Positions 18,000-29,615 are shown, counted from the first letter of the stretch. The stretch: DNA of 44,682 bases from Trichomonas tenax (GCA_023091735.1 JALKBU010000368.1:1-44682), one strand, 5' to 3'. Notes: generated from the letters alone by a model not told the origin. A program made the numbers and translations.

Positions 18000-18910
18000 T
18001 TTTTCTTTTATTTGTATTTTTAACTATCCAATGGTTACTTGCAACAAACTACATTATTGTTTTACTCCGTTTCGTGCTAATTTGCGGGTCATCAAATATT
18101 ATGTTCAAAAAACTTATCATTTGGCAACAATAATGGATCAGTTATCTACTGTAGGTTATGCACTTCCTTGCTTTGCTCGTAAAATCCTATTATTCATTAC
18201 ACTGTTGTGGAAAATTTATTTTACACAACATAATGCAATAAAAGCACTAATTCTGTAATGATTGAGTATTTCTTGAGCTATACAGTATATTTCCGTGGGA
18301 TTCATGTGAAAATACAATACAAATTTGTGAATGAGGAAATATTTTTCTTTTTTGAAGTTGAATATAAAGCATCACAACGATTCCTAACCTTGCACAGATT
18401 GTTTTAGTATTGTGGAACGCAATGCCAACAAGTACATTTCCAGCAGGAAAGCTATCTTTAGATGCTTTGATCAAATGGTAATTTTAAACGGCAATATATT
18501 CTATAGTTTACAATATTAGACGGGTTCTCGCGCCACTGTATAGCATTTGGCGACAAGAGAATTATCCACTAAGGGCATACCTTACTGTTATGAACAGGAT
18601 TAGCAACTGGTATTATGTTTATGATGAAATAATTTAATTTGTATAAAGTACTTTTGTTTTTTGAACGGTAAAGTTACCGAGGGTCATACGTAAATACACA
18701 GCAGCATTATGGCACTCATTGATCTCATTGAACATATATGATTTAGCACAATCAATAAAGTCAACAATGATATAAAATGAGTAGGCAAAAAAGTTTTCAT
18801 CGTCTATATTGCTGCATATATGAATATATGATAATGTGTAGGATTCTTCTTCTCAATGCTGCAAACACGCAAAAGTTTTTGTTGAACTTTACGTGTCAAA
18901 AAGTTCTAAA
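18000..18910 (-). pseudogene. Decayed gene of unknown family, copy A
   Basis: Minus-strand reading gives coding-like pieces with many stops and shifts: a 75-codon stretch at 18247-18474 (DSFPAGNVLVGIAFHNTKT) and a piece at about 18665-18780 (SYMFNEINECHNAAVYL). The last piece is clearly related to the end of the locus at 21634-22801 (KIFNEINECYNTAKYEY). The presumed promoter side (18821-18892: GGATTCTTCTTCTCAATGCT and surroundings) is also repeated at 22730-22802. The family is not recognised. Confidence 0.5.
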
Positions 18911-18923
18911 TTTGTCATGTAAA
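18888..18923. promoter_or_regulatory. Facing pair of the recurrent motif upstream of the ankyrin gene
   Basis: CTTTACGTGTCAAAA (18888-18902) and TTTGTCATGTAAA (18911-18923) face each other, about 100 bases ahead of the start at 19022. They could belong to this gene or to the decayed minus-strand copy A. Confidence 0.45.
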
Positions 18924-19021
18924 TGGTTTCATGATTTAGTATTATAAATCTATGTCTGTATATGCGAATGATGTCAAAAAATGTTTAAGGTTTCTTCTGT
19001 TGTATTATTTTTTTGCTTTTG

Positions 19022-21466
19022 ATGTCGCATGATATCTCCGAATGGGCGAGCTTTCAAAAGCTACTTTTTGAAGCAGCCGACGGAGATCCTGTTGTTGCAG
19101 CTGCAGAAGTAATAAACTCGAACTTTATCGAAACAGAGAAAGATTCTGTTGAATTATTGGAGCAATTGCTTAAAGTAATTCGAAATTATCCAGGAAAACT
19201 AAAGAAGTACGCGACATTCATCAAAGAACTGATCGATAAATTAAACCCAGACTTACATTTCAGGGAAAATTTTCTCAAGATTTTTCACGAAAACGAAAAG
19301 TTTATGTTTTTGCTCTACAGACACCTATTTTTGCTCGGATTCTGCCAGATTGAAGACATTGTTAGCGTATTTCATGCTCCTAAATACGATAAATCGGTTC
19401 GTCGCACTTTGCTTGTAACATTTTTGCCTGAACTATATAAATACGATCAAGAGACAGTCAGAATGGCCTTCAATGAACTCAGTAAAGAAAAAGATCTTTT
19501 TAAAACAAAAATGGAATTGGAAACATTCGTTGAAACGATACCAAAAGTTGAACAGCTGTTAGAATTCGGGCAGCACGCGAATTCTGTTGAACTCGCAATA
19601 AAAATGGATGATGTTGATCGACTTAAAGAATTTACATCAAGAAAAACATTCGATTTAGCTGTTCCACTGAAATCTACAGAGTTTGAACTCATTCCTGTTG
19701 CAGGATTAACGCCGATTGGAGCAGCTGCAGTTTATGGAAGTATTAATTGCTTCAAATTCCTCGTTATGAAGCAAGCTTTGGATCTTCCATCACCTCAGCC
19801 TATTGTACACTTGGCTATCTACGGTGGAAGCCATGAAATCATCCACATTCTTCAGCAGAGCAAAGCAAAATTCGATGGTGCACTTGGTGCTGCTTCGAAG
19901 TCTTTTCGCCCTTCTTTCTTCTCTTGGCTCCTTCAACTGTTCCCAATTGGTCTCATTATCAAACCAGTCACTGCAAATGGCATTCTAAACGAGCTGATAA
20001 AGAATGGCGATCTGAGTTCAATCATAAGTTTCTTCGAATCAGAGCTCAAAGATAAACTTAATGACAAACTCACTCCTGTTTTTAATTGCGCGAAACTTAA
20101 TAACAGTAGCGTTTGCTTCAAATATTTATTCGAGCAGCTCAAGACAGACGTCAATGCTACAAACTCATCTGGATTGAGTTTGCTTCATGTAACAAACGAT
20201 ATTCAAATCGCTGAGTTTTTGTATTCGATTGCAACTGTTGATGTTAATATTTTGAGCAAAGATGGATTCTCACCGCTTCATGAATATGCGACTCGCGGTC
20301 AAGTAGAGCTCGCGAAGCTTTTCCTTCAGCACAGCCCTACAGATATATCACTTCCGAGCAAGAACGGAATGACTCCTTTACATTGCGCTGCAGGATCAGG
20401 AAAGAGTGAAATCATCAGATATTTTATCGAGCAAGAAGGTATTGATGTTAATTCTGTTGATAGAGACGGAAACACTCCTTTGCACTATGCTGCGCGTTCA
20501 ACTTCAAAGGAGACAGTTGAAGCACTTCTTTCATCACCGGAGATCAAAGTTAATATAGAAAACAAATTCAAGGATACTCCATACTTTTTGGCTGCAAAGT
20601 TCTCCAATTCTGACGTGTTTTCTGCGTTGGCTGAATACCAAGACGTTGACATCAACATGATTGATCAGAGCGGCATGACTGCACTAATGTATGCAATAGA
20701 TAGGCCGTGCGTATCAATATTTGAGTATTTGTTGAGCAGAGATACAATAGATGTTAATATTCCTGACAAAGAGTTTAAGAAGACTGCATTGATGCGTTTA
20801 GTTGCTGCCCCTTGGACTCCGCAGGTTGCGCAAATGCTGGATACGCTTCTAATCGTTCACGGTCTCGATGTTAACAAACAGGACAAATCAGGAAACACGG
20901 CGATCCACATCGCTGTTCTTCTTGAGAAGAAAGAAGTTGTCGAAGTATTATCAAAACTTCCCCAATTAAATTGGAACATTTCCAACGGTATGTTAACAGT
21001 GCGTGAAGCAATAGAAGGCAAGCATCAGCGCAGATTGCAGAAATCAAGAGAAGCAAGTCAAGAAGTCATCAATGATTCCGAAGAAGAATCATCAGAAGTT
21101 CCTCCACTGCTTGTCAATGAATCGCCAATTAAACCTAAGAAAGAAGAGCCCAAGAAAGAACAGCCTAAGAAAGAAACATCAAAGAAACAAGCACCTCCAC
21201 AAAACAGAAGAACATCAGTTGATAAAAAGCCAACTGAAAACAAACAAAATCCTGAACAGACAAAACCAGCACCCAAAAAGCCCATTTCGAAGACAGGAAG
21301 AGCTGCAATTCCTGCAGCAATGAAGGATAGCGTGTCAGAGAGGTCAGAAAAATCCCAATCGATATCGTCTAAAGATAAAAAACCTACACCGAAAAATTCC
21401 AAAGCTGATGACCAAATGTCAACACGCCCTGAAGGACAGCCTCAAGGCGGATGTTGCAGAATATAA
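19022..21466 (+). CDS. Ankyrin-repeat protein with basic tail and C-terminal CCRI
   Basis: An 814-residue protein. Residues 1-200 are the helical N-terminal region typical of trichomonad ankyrin proteins. From about 210 to 670 there are at least ten ankyrin repeats, the clearest being DGFSPLHEYATRGQVELAK, NGMTPLHCAAGSGKSEII, DGNTPLHYAARSTSKETV and SGNTAIHIAVLLEKKEVV. The last ~130 residues are Lys/Pro/Ser-rich and disordered, with repeats of K-K-E-x-P, and the protein ends GGCCRI. A CCxx end is a substrate type for Rab geranylgeranyl transferase, and C-x-x-x is a CaaX frame, so lipid anchoring is possible. The start is the ATG at 19022; the earlier in-frame TTG is not a start. The partner is unknown. 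Confidence 0.88.
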   Translation: MSHDISEWASFQKLLFEAADGDPVVAAAEVINSNFIETEKDSVELLEQLLKVIRNYPGKLKKYATFIKELIDKLNPDLHFRENFLKIFHENEKFMFLLYRHLFLLGFCQIEDIVSVFHAPKYDKSVRRTLLVTFLPELYKYDQETVRMAFNELSKEKDLFKTKMELETFVETIPKVEQLLEFGQHANSVELAIKMDDVDRLKEFTSRKTFDLAVPLKSTEFELIPVAGLTPIGAAAVYGSINCFKFLVMKQALDLPSPQPIVHLAIYGGSHEIIHILQQSKAKFDGALGAASKSFRPSFFSWLLQLFPIGLIIKPVTANGILNELIKNGDLSSIISFFESELKDKLNDKLTPVFNCAKLNNSSVCFKYLFEQLKTDVNATNSSGLSLLHVTNDIQIAEFLYSIATVDVNILSKDGFSPLHEYATRGQVELAKLFLQHSPTDISLPSKNGMTPLHCAAGSGKSEIIRYFIEQEGIDVNSVDRDGNTPLHYAARSTSKETVEALLSSPEIKVNIENKFKDTPYFLAAKFSNSDVFSALAEYQDVDINMIDQSGMTALMYAIDRPCVSIFEYLLSRDTIDVNIPDKEFKKTALMRLVAAPWTPQVAQMLDTLLIVHGLDVNKQDKSGNTAIHIAVLLEKKEVVEVLSKLPQLNWNISNGMLTVREAIEGKHQRRLQKSREASQEVINDSEEESSEVPPLLVNESPIKPKKEEPKKEQPKKETSKKQAPPQNRRTSVDKKPTENKQNPEQTKPAPKKPISKTGRAAIPAAMKDSVSERSEKSQSISSKDKKPTPKNSKADDQMSTRPEGQPQGGCCRI

Positions 21467-21633
21467 TTGTTTATTATTTGTAATTACCCTACTTTTCGAA
21501 ATCTTGATTGCATCAAATTCAAAAAAAAATTAACTGTATGAGTTATAATACTTTGTGGAATATCAGAACAACGATGTTTCATCATTATATTTATGAAATT
21601 TGAGTTTCATATAACTCAATGAATACAATATTT

Positions 21634-22801
21634 TCATGTTTGAACAGTAAAGCTACTGAGGAACTTATATTCATATTTGGCAGTGTTATAACATTCATTT
21701 ATCTCATTGAATATTTTTGATTTACATAAATGGATCTGAATACTGAAAGGTACTTCAGATATTTTTTTGCCTCCCCTGTTTCTCCAATTTTCTACCATAA
21801 GCTCCTCCCACCATGGAAGTGTTACACACGAAAGAACGAGAACTTTGGACACATATTTGGTGAGATATGATATGCATAATAATTATTAAAAAAATGTGTT
21901 TTTTCTCCAAAATTATCTTTTCCTTAATGAAATGATGTCCTGTTAAAATTTTAAATAAGGAATATATTATTTAAATATTATCGATTTATATTTATTATGA
22001 AAAAATAGGTTTTATTAGATCATACAATCATGAAAATGCCTAAGCAGCACATGAATTGTAAATCAGTTGATAATTCAATGTAAATTGAAAGATTTGATAA
22101 TTTTGATTTTCAATCAGAATCATTTTGTAGTGATATATTGAGTAATATGAGACATATCTGTATGCGTCGCTGTACATGTATTAGTTGACGGATATTACGC
22201 AATATTCATCGCGTTTAATTTCAGATCTCTGAAACGTTATGTAGTCTTTTCTTGAGAATCATATATTGGACTATACAATAGAAACCGATTCATCTGGAAT
22301 GGTATTCAACAAAAACGGGAGGTGAAATATTTCTGCGCGAAATTTTCGATTTTTAACATGGCGTTTTTAGGCTATGGATGTGAATGAAATGAGGAGAAAT
22401 GATTGCTATTCAACTTTGGGCTTGATATGAAGAGATAAATTTAAATCGTATTTATTTCCTAAAAATTCTTATTTCTGGCGAATAAGTTTGTTCCATAATA
22501 CTGACATTTAAATTTTTAATATGGTATTCGATCTCTAACATTCAAAAACAAACATGGAGCGAGGTACAAACAACTTTTATGCTCCGATGTTTTTGGCGAA
22601 ATAACGGAAAAATATCTGACATACCTTTGAATACTGCCACAAGACGGTTCAAAATAAATGAACGTGGCTATATTCGAAGCAGAAGTTGATGAAGTCATCA
22701 TCCAAATGTATATATAACTATTTATGTGAAGTTACATAGAATTCTTCTTCTACTCAATGCTACGGAGCTGTAACAATCGTGTTTACTTCTTTTTGGAACT
22801 T
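21634..22801 (-). pseudogene. Decayed gene of unknown family, copy B
   Basis: Two ends are legible on the minus strand. A 61-codon frame starts at 22701 (IYFEPSCGSIQRYVRYFSV), and a 72-codon frame ends at 21634 (KIFNEINECYNTAKYEYKFL). Between them are short coding-like pieces with stops. The last ~30 residues and the upstream 90 bases both match copy A at 18000-18910, so the two loci are related and lie either side of the intact ankyrin gene. The family is not recognised. Confidence 0.5.
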
Positions 22802-24945
22802 TTATGATAAATGACAAAGATGAGATTATATAAAATGAATGAATGTTATTTCATGCAAATAAATATCCAAAAACAAAGCATAAATATGGTACAAAACCAC
22901 TAAAAAGTAGCAGTGTGTTATGGGTATGAATAACAGAAGTCTAGAATGAATATATTTTAATCATTCTTATAAATTGATCGTTGAGACTTTATATAGCTAT
23001 TTTATAACCGAAAACAATGAAGCATAATAGAGTCTTGAATACTAAACAAAAATAATTATTCCTTGATTCATATTTTCGATATGCATACAAAATGTTCTTA
23101 AAAATGGCCAAATCCGAGTGAACTCGATTAGTCTTCAGCTGCTTATAGTGTTTACAAAGTGAAAACATCTTAACACATTACTTTTTTCTCCAAGTGATCA
23201 TTCTTTTACCATTTTTATTTTTCGAACACTTCATAACCGTGAAAACGCCTATAAATCAAGATTCCGATTTATGTCTATATTGATGTCAAGGTTAAAGCTC
23301 GAGATTTGATTTTCAACAGATATCATCATATATCAGTACATCATCGTATGAGGTACTCTATGATCCCTCTCTCGGAGTTTAGTGCTGTGACATATTTAGA
23401 ACCTTCAAAATATAAGGTTTTTGCATTGAGAGATTTGATGAAGAGAAAGTGATCAATGACTGTAACATTTGGAAGCAAATATACTCAAAAGATGGGTATA
23501 AAATACCAAAATAATCTACACAATTATGTAAATAACACATTTTTTATATCAATAATTCTTATCTGACTTTCTAATTAACGAATAGCGCCTCATCTCGATA
23601 AAACAGGCTTCAAGAAGCCAACTTATGACTATTCTTTTGTCCGAAATCGATTTTAATTAAAAATAAAGTCAGATTCCAAAGAAAAAATCACTATAAGATT
23701 TAAATCACTACAGGAGACGGCAATGCCGATAATCTGGATTCGAATGTAGCTCTAGGACAGTTGCCATATTACCTCCTATGGACAATATTGCTCGAATCAC
23801 AACTGCTATATCACAGACTAAAGACATTATCATAAATATAGTGCTCATCGATATTGGTCATGTCAGATCTTCGAAATTCTTGACTGTTTTTAATAGGATA
23901 AAAAAAATATCCTAAAACTGAACATAAAGAACTGCGTTTACTGCGCTCATATGGTAGATTAATGGCGTTTAACTGTGTTCAACGTGAGAGATAAAATTTT
24001 TCAAAAATGGAAAAAGATGAAGTTATCACCAGTCGCAATAGCTATACATGAATATTGAGTTTTGATCCGAGTTCGTTGTAAAACTGATTTTGTTGTATCT
24101 ATGGAGATGAGCAAGAATATAAACTAAAAATATCAAAATTGATTCAAATATTGAGAGAGAAACTTTTTGTCTCAATCTAAACGGTGAAGAAAATACATCA
24201 AAATTTTGATATTTTTGAACTCCCTTGAGGAAGGTATATCTAACCATGAAAGATTTTTAAAAAAACGCTGTGGTATTTTAACTTCACATCATTTCCTCGT
24301 AAATTCTTTTTTTTTGTCAATGAAATAATATATTCTTAAATGCTGCATAGATAAAAAATAATTGGGTCGTTGCTTTTTTTGAGATATTATAATCAATTGA
24401 AATTACTCTTTGTTTATAACCACTGCAATAAATATTTGGTTTTGATTGTAGCTATAAATTTAATTTTTTTTCTAAAAACATCTGACATCGATTTTGTTTT
24501 AAATTCCAACATAATATCGGGTATAGAAATCAAAGATATGGTTCGATTTTTTCAATGATTTATGATGTGAAGAGATGTTTTTGTAATAACCGTCGTCTGG
24601 TTTAAACTAAGATATTGGGAAAATTTGAGAATAACTTCTTACACAATTTTCATAGTATGTTTCGCGGTTTGTTTCAAATTCATTTATTGAATTTTAGTTG
24701 AAAATATCGACTTAAAATAAGGTGTAGTTATATGAATGTCAGGATGTCAAAAATATTTTGAATGATTTACAACGGTAATGAATTTTTCTCCTTATGTTTT
24801 TTGCATATGAAAGGTATAGATCATTTTTGGGTTTCAATTCAATATTTATATTTTCAGATTTTTCGTGACCTACGCATGCCAAGAAGAAAAAATTATACAA
24901 CTTTTGTTTCAACTCATAAAAATTTGAATTGGACTTTCAATTTTC
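22802..24945. other. Long intergenic region with no clear gene
   Basis: About 2.1 kb of AT-rich sequence. Short frames exist, for example a ~48-codon minus-strand frame near 23719-23866 (ATVLELHSNPDYRHC), a 73-codon frame at 24026-24247 and a 62-codon frame at 24370. None has a recognised domain or a consistent start. It is probably gene debris plus spacer. Confidence 0.4.
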
Positions 24946-24954
24946 TCACTATAT
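24946..24954 (+). promoter_or_regulatory. Initiator for the Myb gene
   Basis: TCACTATAT, 13-21 bases ahead of the ATG at 24967, matches TCA-Py-T-A. Confidence 0.55.
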
Positions 24955-24966
24955 ATTTAAAATAAT

Positions 24967-25464
24967 ATGGACGGCGTTGACAAAGACATCCACACACACA
25001 GCAGAAGGAAGTTCACGCCAGAGGAGGACGACCAGATACGAAAGGCTGTTGCTTTGTTTGGAAATTCGTCCTGGGTGACAATTGCGAAACACGTTCAAGG
25101 CCGCACATCAAAGCAATGCAGGGAACGATGGGTGAATTACCTTGACCCGGAGGTCAACAAGGTTTCCTGGACTATGGAGGAAGATATCAAGCTACAGTCG
25201 CTCGTTGAGCAATACGGCCAAAAATGGAGCCGCATGGTTGGCCACTTTGATGGAAGGACCGACGTCATGATCAAGAACAGGTACACCTTGATTAAAAGAC
25301 GTATTCAGAGAGGCGAGGAATACAAAAAAGTTAAAGCTGTTCCATCGAAGATAGAAGTCCCACAAGTGTCGGTCCCAATACTGACAACTGACGCCATACT
25401 GGAGCTCTTCCAAAAAGATGTTAAAGAGTGGGAACTCATTTGGGATTTAGCAGCAATCCTCTAA
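24967..25464 (+). CDS. R2R3 Myb-like DNA-binding protein
   Basis: A 165-residue protein with two Myb repeats at about 13-64 and 65-112. Repeat one: KFTPEEDDQIRKAV, SWVTIAKHV, CRERWVNYL, with Phe in place of the first Trp. Repeat two: SWTMEEDIKLQSL, KWSRMVGHF, MIKNRYTLIKRR, with Tyr in place of the last Trp. The spacing is that of the c-Myb R2R3 pair, so sequence-specific DNA binding is expected. Small R2R3 Mybs are a large trichomonad transcription-factor family, and some control the iron-regulated ap65-1 promoter. IKRRIQR may be part of a nuclear signal. The C-terminal ~45 residues are short and acidic. The target is unknown. Confidence 0.93.
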   Translation: MDGVDKDIHTHSRRKFTPEEDDQIRKAVALFGNSSWVTIAKHVQGRTSKQCRERWVNYLDPEVNKVSWTMEEDIKLQSLVEQYGQKWSRMVGHFDGRTDVMIKNRYTLIKRRIQRGEEYKKVKAVPSKIEVPQVSVPILTTDAILELFQKDVKEWELIWDLAAIL

Positions 25465-25932
25465 TATATAGCATCAGTAGGCCGCTATATTAATCCATTG
25501 TTTAGTAGATGTATTTTTTGATGATTCGAACTTAAAAGTGCGTATTTTGCGTTTGATTTTATTCATTATGTTTTTCTTTTTTTTTTTTTTGTTTTGGCTT
25601 TAAAAACCATTGAGAACATTACGCCCTTGCATAAAACAAATAAAACACATTAAAAATTGATTATCCAATTCTGATGTAAATTTTGTCAATCTCAATTCAA
25701 TTCGTTAATCACAGATATGATCGTCAATATGGTCCCAAAAGACCTTTTGTAGTTAGTTTCAAGCTTTCAGAACCAAAAAAGAAGTTATCCACAAAAAAAT
25801 TAAAAAAAAAATGAAGTTGTGCGCAGGTCTTTGATAAATGTGTTAATATTGGATTAGAAGAGTTAGCCTAAAGGCTTATAAGGGAATTCTTAAATTTGAT
25901 AATTTTTTTAATAGAACAAACATTTATGGAAT
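25465..25932. other. Intergenic between converging genes
   Basis: 468 bases between the 3' ends of the Myb and ARMH3-like genes. It holds a long T tract (around 25571-25590) and A-rich stretches. No ORF or structured element seen. Confidence 0.5.
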
Positions 25933-27594
25933 TCATATATGGGCGATGGAATACTGTATGAGAGCCTGTATGTTTTCGCAGTGATTCCTTTCGTAGACTC
26001 TTAAAAATTGAGTGAATTTCGGATGCTCGGTGAGTTTCTCTGGCGCATTGAAGGCGCCGGTCGAAACTGTTTCTATGGACATCGATGCGATTTGCCCATA
26101 AATCTGTTCATCGGACATCTCTGGTGTGATTTTTTCTCTCACAAAATTAACGAGTTGTTCGACGTGTCTTGAGCATTTCGCTATAAATTCATCGGAGCGT
26201 TGGAAATCATCGGTTGGAGACGTCCTGCACAAGAGGGCGTCCGGATTTGAAGATATCGCGCGAAGGAGTTCAATATAGCCGTCATCGCGCTTGAATAAGG
26301 CCGCTCTGAACGATGAGCACATTGCTACAAGGCAAACCATGAATGTATTGAATTTTGGTTCATTATATTTCCACATCACGGAAAGAGTTGACGAAAAGAG
26401 GTTCTTCCAGTCGACCTTGTGGTTTCCTCTGTAGTTGTTGAAGATGAAGATGATATCGTATATTGTTCGACCAATAATCCATAATATCTTCGGATTTAGC
26501 TGCATATTGATAACAAAGCAGAGACACTGTAAGAACATCGCGCCCAAAGATCTCTCACAGCACTCTGTAACTGCAGAATTGAAGCAACTATGAAATTGGA
26601 CGAAATCAAACTGTTGAGCAGCGCAAGATGGAGTTGCATCGAATAAAAAGGCGAATGTGACGAGAAACAGGTACAAGCGATCGCCAGAATGTGGTGTTGC
26701 TGGAGAAGATTCAATGTGTGTGAATAAAGAAATTGCAGCCGAAATTGTTGCAGAATCGACCTCTCCATTTGATAATTCTAGGAATGTAAGGGCAGCAGCA
26801 TCAATAAAAGGCTCAAAAATTTGAAAATGCGCAGGAAGTTCATACTCAGAAGGAATAAAAAGTCCTAACTTTGCTGTTGACGGTCTTGTTATCTTTCTGA
26901 ACATCGTTTGCTGCACATGACGGCAGCACACATATAACTGTGTGGATCTTGCGAGTAAATTTGCAACTAACGAATTGAATATTTGAGGATGTGAAATTCT
27001 GAATCTTTTAACAAATGGTCCATTTGGACGCTCGAGCTGAAGCAGCAGCGAAAATAGGAGAATGTGCAAGTCAGAAGCTTGCATTGAGAACTGAACAAGT
27101 TGATCTACTTTTGCTATGAAGAAATCTGTTAAAGCATTTGTTTCAATGTCTCGCGTGGCGACGAGCAATGACAAAAATACTAAAACATTTTCAGATTCCT
27201 GTTGAGAAAGTATCGATTTGAACAAATTTTCGAAAAATTTATCAGATTGTTGTAAACCACACAGTATATTAATAGCATCGACGCCAAACGTGCCTGCACG
27301 AAGTCTTGGCCAGAGGGATTCGAATATTTGAACTAATAAGTATGAAGCGTTGATTTTTTTCATTTTCGCAACTTTGTCTGTTGATTTATCAGATATTGTA
27401 TTGATGCATCGCGAAACTAAATCACGTACAGCTTCGAGAGAATAATTCGAAAATAATGTGCTTTGCATAACGATAAATTCAGGTTTCAGCAGGAAGAATG
27501 AGTGCCAAAAATATGCATCGTTAGTTCTCTGACTCTTTGTTTGAGAATTATTGCTTAAAAGCTCAGGAATTAGAGCAGAAAACTTGGTTTGCAT
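25933..27594 (-). CDS. Armadillo-like helical protein, possibly ARMH3/C10orf76-like
   Basis: A 553-residue all-helical protein. The opening (YFWHSFFLLKPEFIVMQS, then RDLVSRCINTI) resembles the start of ARMH3/C10orf76, where an F-W-x-x-F-F-L-L segment precedes a helix ending in a cysteine-containing hydrophobic stretch. Later parts also fit: a run of paired helices and an N-Y-R-G-N segment near residue 395, like the family's NYRK. ARMH3 acts at the Golgi with GBF1 and PI4K-beta in other eukaryotes. The match is from recalled pattern only, and a generic HEAT solenoid remains possible. There are no membrane spans. The start is the first ATG. Confidence 0.45.
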   Translation of the reverse strand: MQTKFSALIPELLSNNSQTKSQRTNDAYFWHSFFLLKPEFIVMQSTLFSNYSLEAVRDLVSRCINTISDKSTDKVAKMKKINASYLLVQIFESLWPRLRAGTFGVDAINILCGLQQSDKFFENLFKSILSQQESENVLVFLSLLVATRDIETNALTDFFIAKVDQLVQFSMQASDLHILLFSLLLQLERPNGPFVKRFRISHPQIFNSLVANLLARSTQLYVCCRHVQQTMFRKITRPSTAKLGLFIPSEYELPAHFQIFEPFIDAAALTFLELSNGEVDSATISAAISLFTHIESSPATPHSGDRLYLFLVTFAFLFDATPSCAAQQFDFVQFHSCFNSAVTECCERSLGAMFLQCLCFVINMQLNPKILWIIGRTIYDIIFIFNNYRGNHKVDWKNLFSSTLSVMWKYNEPKFNTFMVCLVAMCSSFRAALFKRDDGYIELLRAISSNPDALLCRTSPTDDFQRSDEFIAKCSRHVEQLVNFVREKITPEMSDEQIYGQIASMSIETVSTGAFNAPEKLTEHPKFTQFLRVYERNHCENIQALIQYSIAHI

Positions 27595-29333
27595 TTTTTA
27601 TTGTCACGTTTTTTAGAAGGTGTGGCATTCTGAATTTGCAATATTTTTAAAAATTATTTAGATAAATACCATTAACATTATATACTCTATACATATCCAT
27701 TGCCAAATATATGCATTAACTCCAGCCAGACCCTTCAAAAATAACCTTTAAAAACCGTTTCCTCACATTTTGTATTCTACATATTTTCTACTTACAATCG
27801 AAAAACAATTGTGAGATGTTCGTTTTTTGCTCAAATATACTACAATACAGCATTTACATCGCTTATATTATCCAATGGTTAGCTCAAAATTCAACAAAAA
27901 TGTAATTTTTGAACAACTCATTTTTTTGAGGTGCTTTTTTTGGGTTTTGAAGCGATGATAATAAATCATTAGCTAAATTGAGCTATGGCATCAAGTTTTT
28001 TGAACAATTTGAGAAATACCTTTGGTATCACAGCTAGTTGAAACTCCCAATTGAGGTTCTCATAGCTTGCAATATTCTTTAATTTTTTAAAAAAATAATT
28101 TTTATTTTTCGAGAGAAGTGTATCAACTCTGGGGGTCAGAACTAGATCAAACATGTATGGGCAAAGATGACTCTTGTGTGATACCATACATAGTTGTAGT
28201 GTTAAACATATAATATCGTTTCATATTTTTCATTAACGATTTGATATCAGCTTATTATTGAGTAAATAGCAATATTTATTATAAATATATCACATTCCAA
28301 CAACATAGTAACATATTACAAATAATACAGGCTCCTAATTGAATAATTGTTCAGTATCTTAATTTATAAATACACGAAATCATTGCAGAGACGACAATAT
28401 ACATAGATGCACGCACATATTACATGTTTTTAATGTGAAACATTGTGAAAAAACGTGACTTTTAACCTTATTCCCTTTTTAAAATATGGTTTATTATAAC
28501 ATTTACATAATGGTAATGCTAATTTTGTCAATTTTGGTCGCTAAAACCAAATTTGAGAGTTAAAACACTTTTTCGAGACAAATGTTGTTTCTATTTATTA
28601 CCTATAATATGTTTTGTAAGAGCATGTATGCAAAAATGCATTTAAGTACAGGAAATAAAAATGTGATAAATTTTGTTGTGAAATGAATGAATATAACAAA
28701 CCAGCATGTTTGAAATAAGCGTGTTAGTTGTATTCATGTCTTCAATTTGAAATTGCTTGATGAATAAATGTTTTCGAATTATATTTTAGCGACAATGTAT
28801 TAGGATCGTATCATTTCATGTTCTTCGTATCAGGTACATATTGAAGGTTCAATATATCAATATGTAATATTCGTCGAATGTTGAGATTCAAGTTTGATTT
28901 TGATCAATATGAAATAAATAAAGCCAATATTGTCTGTGATGTAATGTAGTAGTGTCCTTTTTGTGATTTTTTATATGTAACATGTAAAATATTGATAGGA
29001 TAAAAAAATAAGATAATGATTTTTCAACTGCTAAACATTAGCGGACAAACCAAATCAGTTATGGTATTAGGTACTGGCTTTGATGTTGGTGCCAGAAAAT
29101 GGTGCCCTCAGAATGCGTATTCAGAGTGCCACACATTCTTTTTTTATCTTGAATTTCATTTTTTTCAAGATTTATATTCCACCTTTGTAAGCCTATAGTT
29201 GGATATAGCTCAACTACTTATGTACAAATCACTCAACAAATTAACTATTTGACTCATTTAATTTTAGAATTTTATAATGCAGTTATTTTCAAAAGGCATG
29301 CTTACACATAGGATACATAGACGATGCATATAC
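27595..29333. other. Intergenic with a doubtful small ORF
   Basis: AT-rich spacer upstream of the ARMH3-like gene. A minus-strand ATG frame at 27969-28187 (72 codons; contains CPYMFDLVLTPRVDTLLSK) has protein-like composition and may be a small gene or remnant. A plus-strand frame at 29016-29198 contains VMVLGTGFDVGARKWCP but no known domain. No RNA gene recognised. Confidence 0.35.
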
Positions 29334-29615
29334 TTATAACTCAATTGATTTGTCACCAGAAGAAATTTCGCGCAATTTCGACTTGTAGTATTGCCACTCG
29401 ACGGAATTATATCAGGCGTAGTCATTTGCTGCTATATTCATTGATATTTCATTATAAAAGAAAACATCGACTTTTTTAAAATTGGTGAAGCCATTTGATA
29501 GAAGGGTTTGCGCGACTGCCTCGTTGATTATGTTGAATTTATGCCTCGCGCACAAGTCTGTCTCATTGATTTTTCGCAAAAGAGAAATATTATTTGAATA
29601 TGAATGTGTGATTGT
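29334..29615 (-). pseudogene. Coding remnant with one in-frame stop
   Basis: A 94-codon minus-strand frame reads as protein throughout (HKFNIINEAVAQTLLSNGF; KKVDVFFYNEIS; EWQYYKSKLREISSGD) except for a single TGA at 29412-29414. It ends at TAA (29334-29336) and lacks a start. It looks like the C-terminal part of a recently broken gene. Family not recognised. Confidence 0.5.

Noticed and set aside
23735..23770. Possible tRNA T-loop (TTCGAATCC on the minus strand)
   Set aside because: No flanking acceptor or anticodon stem could be folded by eye, so it is only a chance match.
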